A stretch of DNA of 64,000 bases from Dryococelus australis (GCA_029891345.1 CM057005.1:67155760-67219759); one strand, 5' to 3'; positions 11,433 to 22,590 are shown, counted from the first letter of the stretch. Program-made: numbers and translations. The notes: generated by a model from the sequence alone, not told the origin.

Positions 11433-11670
11433 CAGGCTATTCACTATAAAATGAGGACTTTTAAAGGCTCTTTTAAGTTTTTCCTGTCAATTAATTTCTA
11501 CTTTTCCACCACTTTTTAATGTAAACATTGCAGTATGGCTAATAAACACAGTGTATGCATTTCATCACTTTCAAAATTTAACGTCTGGGGCTGCAATAAA
11601 ATATATTTATTAGGGGTTAATGTCTTTTGAGAGTGCCTTAAAAACTGCTCACTTTACCATGAACAGCCTA
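11433..11670 (-). mobile_element. MITE family B copy
   Basis: Reverse orientation relative to the copy at 1077: after the left end CAGGCTATTCACTATAAAAT it carries ATTGCAGTATGGCTAATAAA and GGCTGCAATAAAATATATTT, ending CTTTACCATGAACAGCCTA. TA flanks both sides. Confidence 0.87.
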
Positions 11671-11938
11671 TAACAGTTATTTACATTTATTTCAACTTGT
11701 TAAAATACATTTCTTCACAATACGATATTAACTTTTTTCTTTCCTTCTAATATCGCTCAACTACAGATTTGTCCACTGTCTAAACCCGTACCGCATCCAC
11801 TCGTTTTCAGAGAAGCGAATTTATCGGTATTCCAACGCAGTGGAAACAAACTTGAGTACAAATTAAGTGCTTTGCGTTACAAGTGAACACTCTTTGCAGT
11901 TCGTCATCGCAGCAACGGCGAGCGCAAGTCGTAAGTAT
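11671..11938. other. No gene recognised
   Basis: AT-rich, then a mixed patch leading into the LTR-like segment at 11939. Nothing supportable. Confidence 0.4.
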
Positions 11939-12740
11939 TGTTACAAGACACCGAAGGAGCGTATCAGAGTTCTTGAGCCCGGGGAGCGAGGGGGGGGGGG
12001 GAGGGCGTGGAAGGAAGTCCTAATAAAATAAAATAATTACCATGGATTTTTAATTAATTCACATAGCTATTATTTTTACAACAATAAACTATATATCATC
12101 ACTATTACTCTTGTTACTCTTAGTAAACGCAATACTTACTGTCTATCTCATTTGAAATGAAAGTCCTTCATTTAACTATATTGGTTGCAGTCATTTAATT
12201 CGCACTCATTTTTTACACATGGCCACTCTCGCGGCCATTCGATGCTTCGCTGTCTTCGCACACCTCGCTCTCAAGTGGAATGGTGCATGAAAGCAGTAGA
12301 TTTACCCGATTTTCGATGTAAGTCATTTTCCAAAGAGTTTATTGAAATTTTTGGCTCGACAAGACGTAAATAATAATTTCCGACGCCTTTTTACGTTGTT
12401 AGATTATCACTGCCTTCATTATTCTGGGAACACTGATGGAAGAAATGAAAGGAATTTTATTTTCTTACCTTCAATCAGAGCTACAATAATAACGAACGCA
12501 GGGAATTTTTAATCATGTAATATTATGTTCTAAATTGTTATTTTCGTCTTGTCGAACCAAAATTTTCGAAAAATCCGCTGTAAAACAAATTGTGACAAAA
12601 ATTATATAAATATACGATTTTCGTCCACCATTACCCTTAACGTCACGCAGAGGCCCGTCGCGGCGTATGTAGTCTCATGGCACGATCTGGAAGGTTCTCC
12701 ACACCCCGAGTCCCACTGAGAGAGGCAAGTGCGATGAACA
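11939..12740 (-). repeat. LTR-like segment (isolated, decayed)
   Basis: Starts TGTTACA and continues with a block like that at 13326 (CGTATC-GAGTTC, then a GGAGGTC-TAATAAAA-type stretch and an AATT-rich segment). The homology also includes a later block, AAGGTTC--C-CACCCCGAGTC, shared with 13830. No internal retroelement coding region was seen beside it, so it is best described as a solo or orphan LTR of an LTR retroelement, read on the minus strand. Old and broken; the right boundary is approximate and the superfamily is undetermined. Confidence 0.4.
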
Positions 12741-13325
12741 AGAACATTCTTTAAAATATAACCTCATAAATTCAATCCGCCAAATGTCAGAGGCGCACGA
12801 GTCGAAATAGGCTTATCGTGGCGGCTTGCCTTTGTAAATCTCCGTCTTATTCTTACATTAGTACTCCGTCCTCGGCCCACTGTTTCACTCACAAGAGTGG
12901 TGGAAGGGACTAGGTAAACAGTGTGGACCAGCAACATGTGAACGTATGAACACTCGTTTCATACGGGAAACCAACTGCCAAGTGCTGTCTTCTTCGAGGG
13001 AAAAGTCAGATGGTGAGAATCACTACGAGCAAGAACATACTTCAAAACCGCTAAGACACAGAACTGGTAAATAAATATACAGAAGCACAAATGCGTGGCG
13101 ATTCCTTTGATGTAAGCGAACTGAAACGGATCTGATTGGTTATTGCACATTACGAAATATTTTCTATAGGTCGCGCTGCCGTCTGGCAATTTAGTCTCCA
13201 GGAGCTGATTGGCGAGTCATGTTCCGCCATATTGCTAGCTGGTAATGCCACTTGGATGGCGTATGATTTTTGAATTGGCAGTAAAATCATAAGTTCACCC
13301 CTGTATTATTAACCCCTCAACATAT
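12741..13325. other. Unassigned
   Basis: No gene or known repeat recognised. A 76-codon minus-strand frame at 12959-13189 lacks motifs. Confidence 0.35.
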
Positions 13326-14040
13326 TGTTACATGTAACGCCCGAGGCCGTATCCGAGTTCGCGAGGAATGGAGGTCTTAATAAAAAAAATAAAAGAAACC
13401 CAATTTTATTTCTAATTTATTCACTCCGCTATTGTTTACAGCATTAAATTATTAGTCTCCAGTTTTACTCTTTTTATTTAACAGTGAGCCCGACAGTGAG
13501 CCCGATCTGTCCTTTTTAATTGTCTCTGTTGGTTACAGTCAATCAACTCATACACATTATCAACACGTATTCAGTCTATCTGTTGCCTTCATTTATAATG
13601 TCTTTCACTCACGCATCTAGTCCAATAGTCCAACCTGCCAAGCGCACACTTCACTGCTTGATACTCGCAGTCGCAGATTTCCCTTCCGCTGGTCACTTCT
13701 GTCGCCGCTCGTTCTTCTATCGCTCGGAACTCAGCCACTCGTTCACTTAACTCCAACTCTAACTAAACTCAACTCTCCGCCCGGAGACCTGTCGCAATAT
13801 TTATACCGTTCACCCTCATCATCTGAAAGGTTCAACGCACCCCGAGTCGCGCTGTGAGAACGAGGTCAGTAATCCAGAGCACTCTTCAGATAAACGCAAA
13901 AATCAATACAACCAAGGTCAGCAGCTTGTGCCGCATACGAGATTATCGCGTGGGCTTGCTTTTTGTAATTGATACACGAAAACCGGCCTATCGCTCGCGC
14001 TGCCGCCGCTATCATATAACGACTCTCTGCCCTAACAGTA
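13326..14040 (-). repeat. LTR-like segment (isolated, decayed)
   Basis: Begins TGTTACATGTAACGCCCGAG. The blocks GGAATGGAGGTCTTAATAAA, TTTCACTCACGCATCTAGTC and CACCCCGAGTCGC recur at 11939-12740 and, for one block, at 47478. Consistent with an LTR of a retroelement lying on the minus strand with no coding body attached. Fossil; the right end near 14040 is a guess. Confidence 0.42.
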
Positions 14041-14154
14041 TTATCCCGGGTATATTCGTTCACGTCTGACATGTCGCAGAATGGGTAAAATAATTATGGG
14101 TGTTTTGCAAGCTCAGAAGATAGCACCAATAAAGAAAACGCCTTTCCCTGGGTA

Positions 14155-14615
14155 TAGGCTATTCACGGTAAAATTAGCATTTTTGAAAACCCTGCTTAAA
14201 ATCTACTTGTAGGCACGTTGTGTATTCTTCCACCTTATGTATGATTAGCACTGTGGTGGGCATCACTTTATTCATGTGTCGGTCACGTCAAACTGAGAAA
14301 TTATTTGAAAAGTAAATATCTAAAAAATTTGCTCATTTTTACACTTCGATGCATTTCAAAATAAACAGAAAGCGAAAGAAATAATTTACGTCATCAGAAA
14401 TGGTTACTTACACTTTTTGTTCGACGTTAAGAAACGGAACTACTTCACATCCATCGTTACCAACTTTATAGTTGAAATGCGCGGTGAGCAAAGAGGTGAA
14501 GCGTGATGGAATCAAACCAATTATTCTCATCCTTCCTCGCCGATATGCAGGTAGGGGCAGTGATTTTTTTTCTAAGGTATATTTCAAAAGTGCTCACTTT
14601 ATCGTGAACAGACTT
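14155..14615 (+). mobile_element. MITE family A copy with an altered interior
   Basis: Ends TAGGCTATTCACGGTAAAAT and CTTTATCGTGAACAGACTT, TA-flanked. It retains the CATCACTTTATTCATG and CATCCATCGTTACCAACTTTA blocks. Just after the latter, about 80 bp (14465-14545) differ from every other A copy, perhaps through gene conversion or a small replacement. Confidence 0.85.
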
Positions 14616-15190
14616 TAATGATCTTGGTTGGTGTTGATTCAACTATTTGACAGTTGGTTACTACTTGCGCCAAGGACCTACTGAAACCATTTCCGTAAGT
14701 TCCAAAATATCACGTAAATTCGTAAGTAGAGTTCAGGCCATAAATTTCTTCTTTCGGAACTCCTGAAATGAAAAGATTGTTGTATGTTAAGGGAGTAAGT
14801 ACTCTGTGGCGAATATTTGATTTTCGTTGAATATTTCAGAGTTTGGGAGTCAAAATAACATATGCACATGTGAGTGATACGAGACCTACACAGAGCACTC
14901 TAATTTCCCCGTCAACAAATGTTACGCACATGGAACTTAAAATTCCATAATTCCAAGATCAAGACTAATTAATGAAATCGCATTTCGCTATTTTACAGTC
15001 CATTTTTTCGCTCAAGACCATAACTTTCTGTATGTATTTACGTTTATAACGAAATTTTCACTTAGAAGAGTTAGTGCAACATGTTTCTCCAGGTACGTTT
15101 TTTTTGCGACTTCATAACATTTCATTGTGTATGAATGTTGAAGAGGGGGCGTGGTTACGCATATCCCATTGTGGCTCGTATTCACTGTTA
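14616..15190. other. No gene recognised
   Basis: AT-rich sequence between two family A copies. A 63-codon minus frame has no motif. Confidence 0.4.
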
Positions 15191-15609
15191 AAGGCTGTTC
15201 ACGATAAAATTGAAATCAACCGTATAAAAAATTCACTGCCCTTATCTGCATATATTTTAACGGGTGCCCTGAGTGACACGAACCTACATAGTTAGGTTGG
15301 TAACGATGGATGGAAAGTAGTTTCAGGTATTAAAGTCGAATAAAAAGTGTTAGGTAACCATTTGGGATAACTTAAATTATTTATTTCGTTATCAGTTTAT
15401 TTTGATGTATCGAAGAGTAAAATTGAACAGTTTTGTTAAATCTTTACTTTTCTAATAATTTTTCAGTTTCACTTGACTGACGCATGAATAAAGTGATGAG
15501 TTTCACGGCAATGTTAATTTTGCATAAGGCGGAATAACACACAACGTGCTTACAATTAGATCTTAAGCAGGGCTTTCAAAAGTGCTCAATTTTCGCGTTG
15601 AATTGCCTA
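15191..15609 (-). mobile_element. MITE family A copy
   Basis: Opens AAGGCTGTTCACGATAAAAT, with GTTGGTAACGATGGATGG, GTGTTAGGTAACCATTTGG and TTAGATCTTAAGCAGGGCTT inside. The right end is degraded (CGCGTTGAATTGCCTA). TA on both sides. Confidence 0.87.
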
Positions 15610-15689
15610 TATTCCTTTGTATTTCGTTGTCTCCCCGTAGTGCGGTTGGTGACATGTCAGAGAGATCGTAATCTGCGAAACGCACACTA

Positions 15690-15947
15690 GTAAAGTGAGT
15701 GAATGAAGAGATTAGGTGGCGCTGAACAGCGAGGTCTTCAGAGCCAATGCGAGTGATTGAAGTGAGTATGGAGCGGCGCCGGAATGAAGGGGCGGGGGAG
15801 ACGGAAGATCCCCGAGGAAAAATCCGCCTACCAACGGTATCGTCAGGCATGATTCCCACTTGCGAAAATCCGTGACCCGGCCGGGGATTGAACACGGTCC
15901 GCCTTGGTGGGAGATGAGCGAGCTAATCGCTCAGCCACCGCGGCTCC
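15690..15947 (-). mobile_element. tRNA-derived SINE, family 1
   Basis: Reverse-complement copy of a family whose 5' part resembles a tRNA: box A-like TGGCTGAGCGATTAG and box B-like GTTCAATCCCCGGCCGG, followed by a unique body (GGGAATC-TGCC, GGCGGATTTTTCCTCGGGGAT, GGCGCCGCTCCATACTCAC, GGCTCTGAAGACCTCG). Ten copies occur in this window. SINEs of this type are transcribed by RNA polymerase III from the internal promoter and mobilised by a LINE; the partner LINE is not identified here. Confidence 0.8.
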
Positions 15948-16260
15948 GACCAGTACAGTAGCACATTACAGTGCAGTCTCTCCGACCGATCCAAAAAATG
16001 CTGGCACGGACCATCCGATTTTTTTGGGCTAGGGCGAAAGGGGGATGCAGAAGGTATACTGGCACCCCTTTCAGCAGCGACCCTTCCCCGGACTGACGTC
16101 ACACCTCGACGCAAATGAGATTGTCTGGCAAATATTTACGCGGCGTCCGTCCCACGGCTCCGAGACGTAGTGTCGGGTAACACCGTCAGACAAGCAAACA
16201 TGGCCGCCGCAAACACTCGTGGCGTTCCGAGAACCCCTCCTGCTCCTGCTACAGTATGTG
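15948..16260. other. GC-richer unassigned segment
   Basis: Moderately GC-rich sequence between a SINE and a B element. No motif recognised in its short frames. Confidence 0.35.
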
Positions 16261-16893
16261 TAGGCTGTCCATGGTAAGGTGAGTACTTTTGAGGCCCTAG
16301 TTACTTTTTTTCCTGTCGACCATTTTTTTTAATCCTTACACCACATTTTAAATCAATATTGCCATGTAAGTAATAAATACAGTGTATACAGGATGATTCT
16401 CAATTAGACCGACAAACTTCGGGAGGTTATTCATGAAAAAGTAAAAGGAACACATGTGACACTTTATACCTGAACCGATACCAAGGGAGGTATGAGCCCT
16501 TAAAAAAAAAAAAAAAAGAAATTTTAAGCTGTATTTGTGCTAAATATCGGCTCTTAACGTTGAAGGTCCCGATAACACATAATAATGTTCTGAGAGTTGT
16601 AATTGTATTTTACTTCGTTACCGAAATTTTGCACAAATACGGTTTAAAGCCTCGTTTATTAAGGGCTCATACCTCCCTTAATATTCGGTTTAGGTATAAA
16701 GTGACAAGTATATTTTCCTTTTACTTTTTCATGAAGAATCTCCTCCCGAATTTTGTCGGTTTAATTGCCTATCACTCTGTATATTTCGCCGGACTGCCAA
16801 GTTAACGTGTAAGGTTATCATAAAATATATTTATTGACTATTATTCTAAACCAGAGATCTTCAAAAAGTGCTCATTTTACCGTGAATAGCCTA
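16261..16893 (-). mobile_element. MITE family B copy interrupted by MITE H
   Basis: The left half, TAGGCTGTCCATGGTAAGGT through GTAATAAATACAGTGTA (16386), and the right half, from 16782 to the end TTTTACCGTGAATAGCCTA, make one family B element once element H (16387-16781) is set aside. The insertion is at the TA of the B motif CAGTGTATAC. Confidence 0.85.
16387..16781. mobile_element. MITE H with about 115-bp inverted ends, nested in family B
   Basis: The left arm starts TACAGGATGATTCTCAATTA and the right arm, read inward, starts TACAGAGTGATAGGCAATTA. Both continue with ACCGACAAA-TTCGGGAGG, CATGAAAAAGTAAAAGGA, CACTTTATACCT-AACCG and AAGGGAGGTATGAGCCCTTA. A TA precedes (16385-16386) and follows (16782-16783). 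The spacer is about 160 bp and non-coding. TA target and long ends suggest a Tc1/mariner-superfamily foldback-like MITE. Confidence 0.85.
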
Positions 16894-17002
16894 CACTACT
16901 ACGACTCACCCCTTCCCCATCTTTCCCCCCACGACTATTACCAGCTCCCACGCTGGTGAAAACTCATGCGTGTCCTGTTGCAGCACACTTCTCGTCCGTT
17001 GG

Positions 17003-17230
17003 AGGGCCACGGTGGCGTAGTGGTTAGACTACTCGCCTCCCACCAAGGCGAAACGAGTTCGGTTCGCGGCGGGGTCGCTCCCGGATTTCCACACGTGGGA
17101 ATCGTGCCATACGATGCCGCTGTTCGGCGGGTTTTCTCGGGAATCTCGAGTTTCCTCCACTCCATTCTGGTATACTCACCTCGCTTCACCCTCATCGGAT
17201 CTCAACACCTCTTATGTTATATGGAACTCT
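17003..17230 (+). mobile_element. tRNA-derived SINE, family 1
   Basis: Starts near AGGGCCACGGTGGCGTAGTG (box A region), with TCGCCTCCCACCAAGGCGAA and a diverged box B (GAGTTCGGTTCGCGGC), then GGCGGGTTTTCTCGGGAATC and CTCATCGGATCTCAACACCTC. Its two small open frames are by-products of the SINE. Confidence 0.82.
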
Positions 17231-17282
17231 CTTGATTAGGTTTTAATACCTGGATGTTTTCACCAACTGCAATTACCTACTA

Positions 17283-18126
17283 TAGGCCATTCACGGTTAC
17301 TTTGCAAATTTTCTGAAACCCTGCTAAAGTTCTAATACCAGATTATTCCTTCGCCCCATGCAATACAAGCTTAACCGAGTCTAGAAAATTACACCAACGG
17401 GACACCGAACCGCATTCGTGGGCGCTCAGTTTATAGGCTGTTCACGGTAAATGAGCACGTTTGAAAGCCCTTCTTAAGATCTACTTGTATGCACTTTGTA
17501 TATCCTTCCGCCGTATGTGAAATTAACATTGCGTGGGCCTGATCACTTTGTTGATGCGCCGGTCAAGTGAACCTGTGAAACTACTAGGAAAATAAATATT
17601 ATACAAATATGCTAATTTTTACATTTCGATGCATTAAAAAAAAAAACAGAAATCGAAAGAAATCATTTAAGTTATCATTTATCACAGATGGTTACCTTGC
17701 ACTTTTTATTTGACTTTAAGATATGGAACTACTTTTCATTCTTCGTTTACTGGGCGCGTGTCACTCATTGCAACCGTACAGGCACGCAGGAGCAGTGACT
17801 TTTTCTAAGGTTGATTTCAAAAGTGCTCACTTTATCGTGAACAGCCTTTACTAATATTTTACGTAAAAACTGTTTCTTACCTGGCATTATCAATGAACCT
17901 TTCTTTTCACTGGTTTTATTTATATTTATTGCAAATGAAATATTGTTATTTCTAGATAAAACATAAATAAATGTACAACATAAAATATGATACTTTTGTG
18001 CTTACGCAAGTTTAAAACGCTTGTGAGACACGTAATATTAAGGAAAAAACCAAACACGTAATGTAAGGAATGATTTTTTTTTCAAAACTTTGATGCAAAA
18101 AGTGTGAAGAATCTGCGAACAGACTA
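17283..18126 (+). mobile_element. MITE family C, complete, interrupted by a family A element
   Basis: The left end TAGGCCATTCACGGTTACTT runs to CTCAGTTTA (17433); the nested A copy fills 17434-17848; C resumes with TACTAATATTTTACGT and ends GTGTGAAGAATCTGCGAACAGACTA at 18126, TA-flanked. Set aside, the insert leaves about 430 bp of C. The ends are imperfect inverted repeats (TAGTC-RTTC-CGGTT--TTCACAC type). Non-coding. Confidence 0.85.
17434..17848 (+). mobile_element. MITE family A nested in family C
   Basis: TAGGCTGTTCACGGTAAATG to TTTATCGTGAACAGCCTT. The direct TA (17432-17433 and 17849-17850) is set against an uninterrupted family C context seen in other copies, which fixes the target duplication as TA. 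Confidence 0.93.
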
Positions 18127-18319
18127 TATTACTACATTCGCCTCATAAAACACCACCTTGACACATTCACTGACACCGCAATTCCTTCACGGGATTTTTC
18201 GCACAGTAATAATAAACTTATTATTATATTATTATTCAAAAACCTTGGAGGCGGATTAACAAATAATTACTCATGTTGAAAATAAGTCCATGTATTATTT
18301 AAAATTCACCAAAATTGAA

Positions 18320-18540
18320 ATTGGGCGCGCCACCGATCTGGGGTGCGGGAGGCTCTGGGTTCGAATCCCAGGTAAGGCATGGGTGTTAATTTAAGTTAGT
18401 TTATAAGTTAATCTGTAAACCGTCCCCTGATAAGCTTTCAAGTATAAAACTGGGGAAGTTAAAAAAGCCCTTTCCAAAAGCAAAATTGGGGCCAGTACCC
18501 TGGCTTCAGCTTTAGCGCTGCGTCCCGTCCCTTCCTGCAG
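18320..18540 (+). mobile_element. tRNA-derived SINE, family 2
   Basis: The tRNA-like head includes GGGTGCGGGAGGCTCTGG and the canonical box B GGGTTCGAATCCCAGG, followed by TAAGGCATGGGTGTTAATTT and a body ending near GCGTCCCGTCCCTTCC. A second, inverted copy is at 33473-33632. Different from family 1 in its whole body. Confidence 0.65.
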
Positions 18541-18745
18541 ACAACTTTATCGATACCACGGCATAGCATTAAAGGGGGAATACTCGGCTAACGGCTGTAC
18601 CCGACCTCCAGATGGAGTATAACAGCAACACGCCGACGAGTCCCTCCCATGGACAAGGAGTGAGATACGCTCAGTCAGCGCGGAGGTGCATTCAGCTAAC
18701 ATCCCAGTTGACCAGCTCCGACCTCTGTACTGATACTGTGATGCC

Positions 18746-19279
18746 GAGTCACATAGCCCCGACAAGCACGACACGACAATTAAAACTAAACACTGCAGCC
18801 AATGAAATACAAGATAGATCTGACGTAATCCGGATAAATTCTGGTGTCCGACCAGCAATTTTGGATTATAAATTAATTATATTTTCGACGTGTCGTGCGG
18901 CACGAAACACAAAGTGTACAAACTTGCAAAATGAAATTATATGGCAAGCTTTCCTTATAATGGCAAATACGCAGCTTAAAAGAAAAAGCATTTTCTAAAT
19001 AACTGTATTTAACTACAAAAAAAAATTATTTTAACTTTGTATGCTTTAGCGATGACACTTTGTCACCATCACGTATTCAAAATTTCTCGTCTGCCCACTG
19101 CCTTTAAAACTAGCGTAGTTAATCAGTGCCTTCTAAATGGTTCCGAAAAATTCTACTCTTCGAGTCGCTCAGTAAACTGTCGGGCTGTAAATTCGAGCAG
19201 TTACATTGAAAATATTAATGTTGTGTCGTGGTTGCGGTTTTTGTCGTGTCGTGCTGTGTATGTCGGGGCTATGTGACTC
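18746..19279. mobile_element. Unclassified inverted-terminal element, 534 bp
   Basis: GAGTCACATAGCCCCGACA starts the left end, and the exact same 19 bases read inward from the right end. The match then continues as ACGACACGACAA after a few differing bases (total arm about 35 bp). The interior is AT-rich and non-coding: its 128- and 79-codon frames lack motifs. No clear target duplication is visible, so superfamily is unassigned. Confidence 0.7.
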
Positions 19280-20052
19280 CCGCACGATGCGCCGTCCGTT
19301 CCCCTCCCACTTCCATCTGGGAGCCTCATAGCCAGAGGAACCCGTGGTCAGGGCCGAGGCAATACCAGACCTCTACTGTCTCTCCAGGACAGTGCCGCCA
19401 CGTGTTGCCAGATGGCTGAACGAAATTCCCCCATATTCGATTAAAAATCCCCCCAAAAAATGTTTTCCTGGAAAAAATGCCCCCAAACATTTTGCGAATA
19501 CTATATTATTTTTAATTGCACATAAATGATAGATTATGACTTAATCCTTGACACACATACATTTTTAGAAAGCAAAAAACTTAAATAGTAACAGAAAAAT
19601 AGCCAGAAACAATAACTGATCATTTAGTTGATTATGTAACATCAAGATGTAATTAAGAATAATCCCTAAAGCAGTAAACAAAACGCACTAAAACCCCAAT
19701 GAACTTTTCAAAATCCTCCAAAAATCCCCCAAAGAGACCCCCCCCCCCCAAAGAAACTTCCAAGAGCAAAAAAAAAATTGGGGAGGGGGTGGACCCTAAT
19801 CTGGCAGCAAAACTGAGTGCCGGAGCTGTGTAGCCTCTCACTGCGTCGATCCTTCTCAGGTGAGATGTTTCTCAAGGCCTCGTTCAGCTTACGCAGTTTC
19901 AAGTATGCATGGGGAGATGGGCGGAGGAGACTAGCCCCTCCCAACCCACCCGGGGGGGGGGGGGGGGGCACTGAGGAGCTTAGCTCCAGTGATAAAAAAA
20001 ATAGCGACCTGCCGCAACACACTTCGACTTAAGCATACGAAGAAAGAGCAAA
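19280..20052. other. Unassigned; two G/C homopolymers and a possible small inverted element
   Basis: C12 at 19738-19749 and G17 at 19952-19968. GTTGCCAGAT near 19403 is matched in reverse by ATCTGGCAGC near 19798, which may mark another short element; the support is weak. No gene. Confidence 0.35.
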
Positions 20053-20349
20053 GTCCTTTCGCAGTTACTTCCAACTTTCTCTGAAACCCTGCTTAAGTTC
20101 TACTTTCAGGATATTCTTCCGTCTCATGGAAACAAAGCTTAATCGATTCTAGAAAATTACCACAAAAGGACAATGCAGCGCATTCGTACGCACTCAAATT
20201 AATAGTTTTTTCTCATAATAACTATTTATTACCAGTCATTACCAGCTCACCTATTTTCACAATTTTATTTGTATTTATTATAAATGAAATATTATTGATT
20301 ATAGATAGAAAATTTCCTTAAAAGTTCAGTATAACTAAAAATAACCTAC
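20053..20349 (+). mobile_element. MITE family C, left part, split by the following LTR-like segment
   Basis: Carries CTGAAACCCTGCTTAAGTTC, AGGATATTCTTCCG, TTCTAGAAAATTACC and AATGAAATATTATTGATTAT of C. The matching right part lies at 21719-21851, starting at the corresponding place in the C sequence, so the two are probably one copy. Confidence 0.65.
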
Positions 20350-21050
20350 TGTTACAATTTGCTCTCAAAGTCGGCGGACTAAACCAGGTTCGTTTAAGGA
20401 TGGAGGTTATAGTTAAATAAAAGAGTGAATTATTATTTCCTAATTTTATTTACAATAACTGCAAACAAAATTCCCTCGGCCCAATTTCTTACAATAAATG
20501 GATATCACTTGCTGTTTACAATTAATGAATTCAATCAATACAATAAACAATTACCTCAAGGAAATTAATGCAGTCAAATGTTTAAGAATCAGTCCCAATA
20601 GACACTGTATCAAAACCTATTAAATTATTTGATAAATTATGTGTCCATATTTGACAGTTCCAATATTACCAATAAAATCCGTATTACATGTTCAGTCCGT
20701 CCCACCTCAGTTTAGTCCACATCCCGCCAGTCCGCAATGTTCTAGTTGCACAGTAGCCTTCACTCGTCGGATTTCACGCCCTCTCCTTTATTCACACCAC
20801 AAACACCTCGTCCGTCGTCGCCACATAATCTCCCGTCGTCGTCCGTCCTATTCACGTCGCCCGAATACCGCACTCAGCCCGAAGACTTCTACCGAGACTA
20901 CTTACAGTACAACTGTGGCTTATATGTATAGAGTCATGGGCCATCACCCAGAAATTCCTCTAAATCCCGCGTTGCGCCGAGAGTCTTAATTCCCAGAATA
21001 TTCTTGTTCATCCTCTACGTTTGTCGGCTTCTCCAGCTGCAAGCCTTTAC
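20350..21050 (-). repeat. LTR-like segment (isolated, decayed)
   Basis: Begins TGTTACA, then a GGATGGAGGTTATAG block. Its reverse complement aligns with 35370-36056 over several hundred bases (AACTGTCAAATATGGAC, TGTCTATTGGG-CTGAT, TTATTGTAAATAAAAT). This is a retroelement LTR without a coding body, on the minus strand. Fossil; the outer end near 21050 is approximate, and the insert in the C element continues to about 21718. Confidence 0.45.
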
Positions 21051-21718
21051 ACAATTGAAAACTTTAACATTTGACTTTGCGATCTGACTTTACGTTTGCT
21101 GTCCGACATGTGGTTTCTTATGGAACTTGACACAATTGAACTGTCAGAGGCAAAGTCAAGCACTCTTGACTTTACGACTTCGAAAAGTTGAAATATAAAG
21201 TCAAAGTCAACCAGCCATTTTGCCGAAAATCTAACAAAGGTTATGTGGAAAGTGTGTTATTTTATTGTAAGGTGATTTTAATCTCGGTATACTAAACTAA
21301 GCTCGTCTTAAATGAAATAAATGGCAAAGGAATATAATGCTAAGAGGAAATATATGAATGGACATATTTTAATAAAGTAAACAAATGTTTTTTTTTGTTT
21401 TGAAATAAACTTTCAATATTAATTGTAAGCCTATATTTAAAAAAGGTACACACAGTTCGTTCCTTGATTATATAATTATTTTCATAAGATACACATTTTT
21501 ACGAAGCTCGCAGAACCGCTGTCAGTCATTCCAGCGGCTGCCCGGTGAAAGTGGAACGAGGAATGTGGGGGGGGGGGGGGGTGAGACGAGGCAGCGAGCG
21601 GGTCCGACTTGTGGGATGAAGAGAGTCGAGGCGTGCCCCCCCCCCCCCCTTTTTTTCCCAAAGAGCTGGACAGCGCATAATGGGAGCTCGTGGCAAATGC
21701 GAGCTGCAGCGCGTAACA
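21051..21718. other. Unassigned insert between the two halves of a family C copy
   Basis: AT-rich first half, then a GC-rich patch with G15 (21567-21581) and C14 followed by T8 (21636-21657). Two antisense frames here encode Gly/Pro tracts from the homopolymers and are not genes. It may be an extension of the LTR-like insert. Confidence 0.35.
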
Positions 21719-21851
21719 ATACTTTTATGTTAACGGAAGTAGTAAACGCTTGTGATGTAGTAAGACATTTAGGAAACAATCTACCACGTCACACATGGGG
21801 TGTTTTTTCAAAGGTTTGGTTCAGAACGTGTGAAGAAACCGCGAACAGATA
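21719..21851 (+). mobile_element. MITE family C, right part
   Basis: Matches the right ends at 18000-18126 and 62905-63030: AAACGCTTGTGATGTAG, TTTTTTCAAAGGTTTGGTTC and GTGTGAAGAAACCGCGAACAGA. Confidence 0.68.
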
Positions 21852-21916
21852 ATAGCAACTCAGCGGTACGATAGAACCTCGAAATACGTCACAAGACTTG
21901 GAATTATTTTACTTAA

Positions 21917-22027
21917 TTCGTTGCCAACTTAACTGGGTGCGTGCATACCAATGTGTACAGTAAAGAGTTAACGAGCGGTGTTTGTTTTTTTTTTTTTTTT
22001 TTTCTTCTGACTTTACCATGAACAGCC
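21917..22027 (+). mobile_element. MITE family A, right-end fragment
   Basis: TTCGTTGCCAACTTAACTGGG, then a T-rich stretch and CTGACTTTACCATGAACAGCC, corresponding to the last 110 bp of A. The T run has expanded to 21 bases. Confidence 0.5.
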
Positions 22028-22291
22028 AAAACGATTTGTTCTCATTATTCGAGTTACAGACTCTTTCCCGGTCTTCAGCTGCTGTGCGACAAACATAAAT
22101 ACACCCACCGAACTCTCGTATGCCATTGGAGGGATGATAAAACCGGTAACAAAATTTCCAATTCGTTTGTGACGGTCGTTCAAATCAGTGACACAGCGCG
22201 AGATTTTGACTTGAACTCCCAATGGCGCAGGTTTATGCGACATTGGGTAAAGGTTTATCCGTGGTAACAAAAATAGTATGTAAAAAGATTA

Positions 22292-22590
22292 TAGGTTGTT
22301 CACGGTAAACTGAGCACTTTTGAAAGCCCTGCTTAAGATCTACTTGTATGCACGTTGTGTACTCTTCCATCCTATGTAAAATTAACACTGGCATGGGCCT
22401 CATCACTTTATTCATGCTTCGGTCAAGCAAAAATGAAAAATTATTAGAAAAATAAATATTTGACAAATCTGCTAATTTTATTCTTAGATGTATTAAAAAA
22501 AAAAAAAAAAAAAAGCAGAAAACGAGAAAAAAAATAATTCGAGTTATCGTCAAATGGTTACCGAGCACATTTAATTCGACGTTACAAAAT
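22292..22590 (+). mobile_element. MITE family A, left two-thirds
   Basis: TAGGTTGTTCACGGTAAACT through GCCCTGCTTAAGATCTACTT, the CATCACTTTATTCATGCTTC block and AATTCGACGTTACAAAATGG, then an abrupt change into repeat E. The right end is absent. Confidence 0.82.

Noticed and set aside
19396-19810. Possible element with GTTGCCAGAT inverted ends
   Set aside because: Only about 10 bases match, no target duplication is visible and no second copy was found in the window; kept only as a remark in the regional entry.
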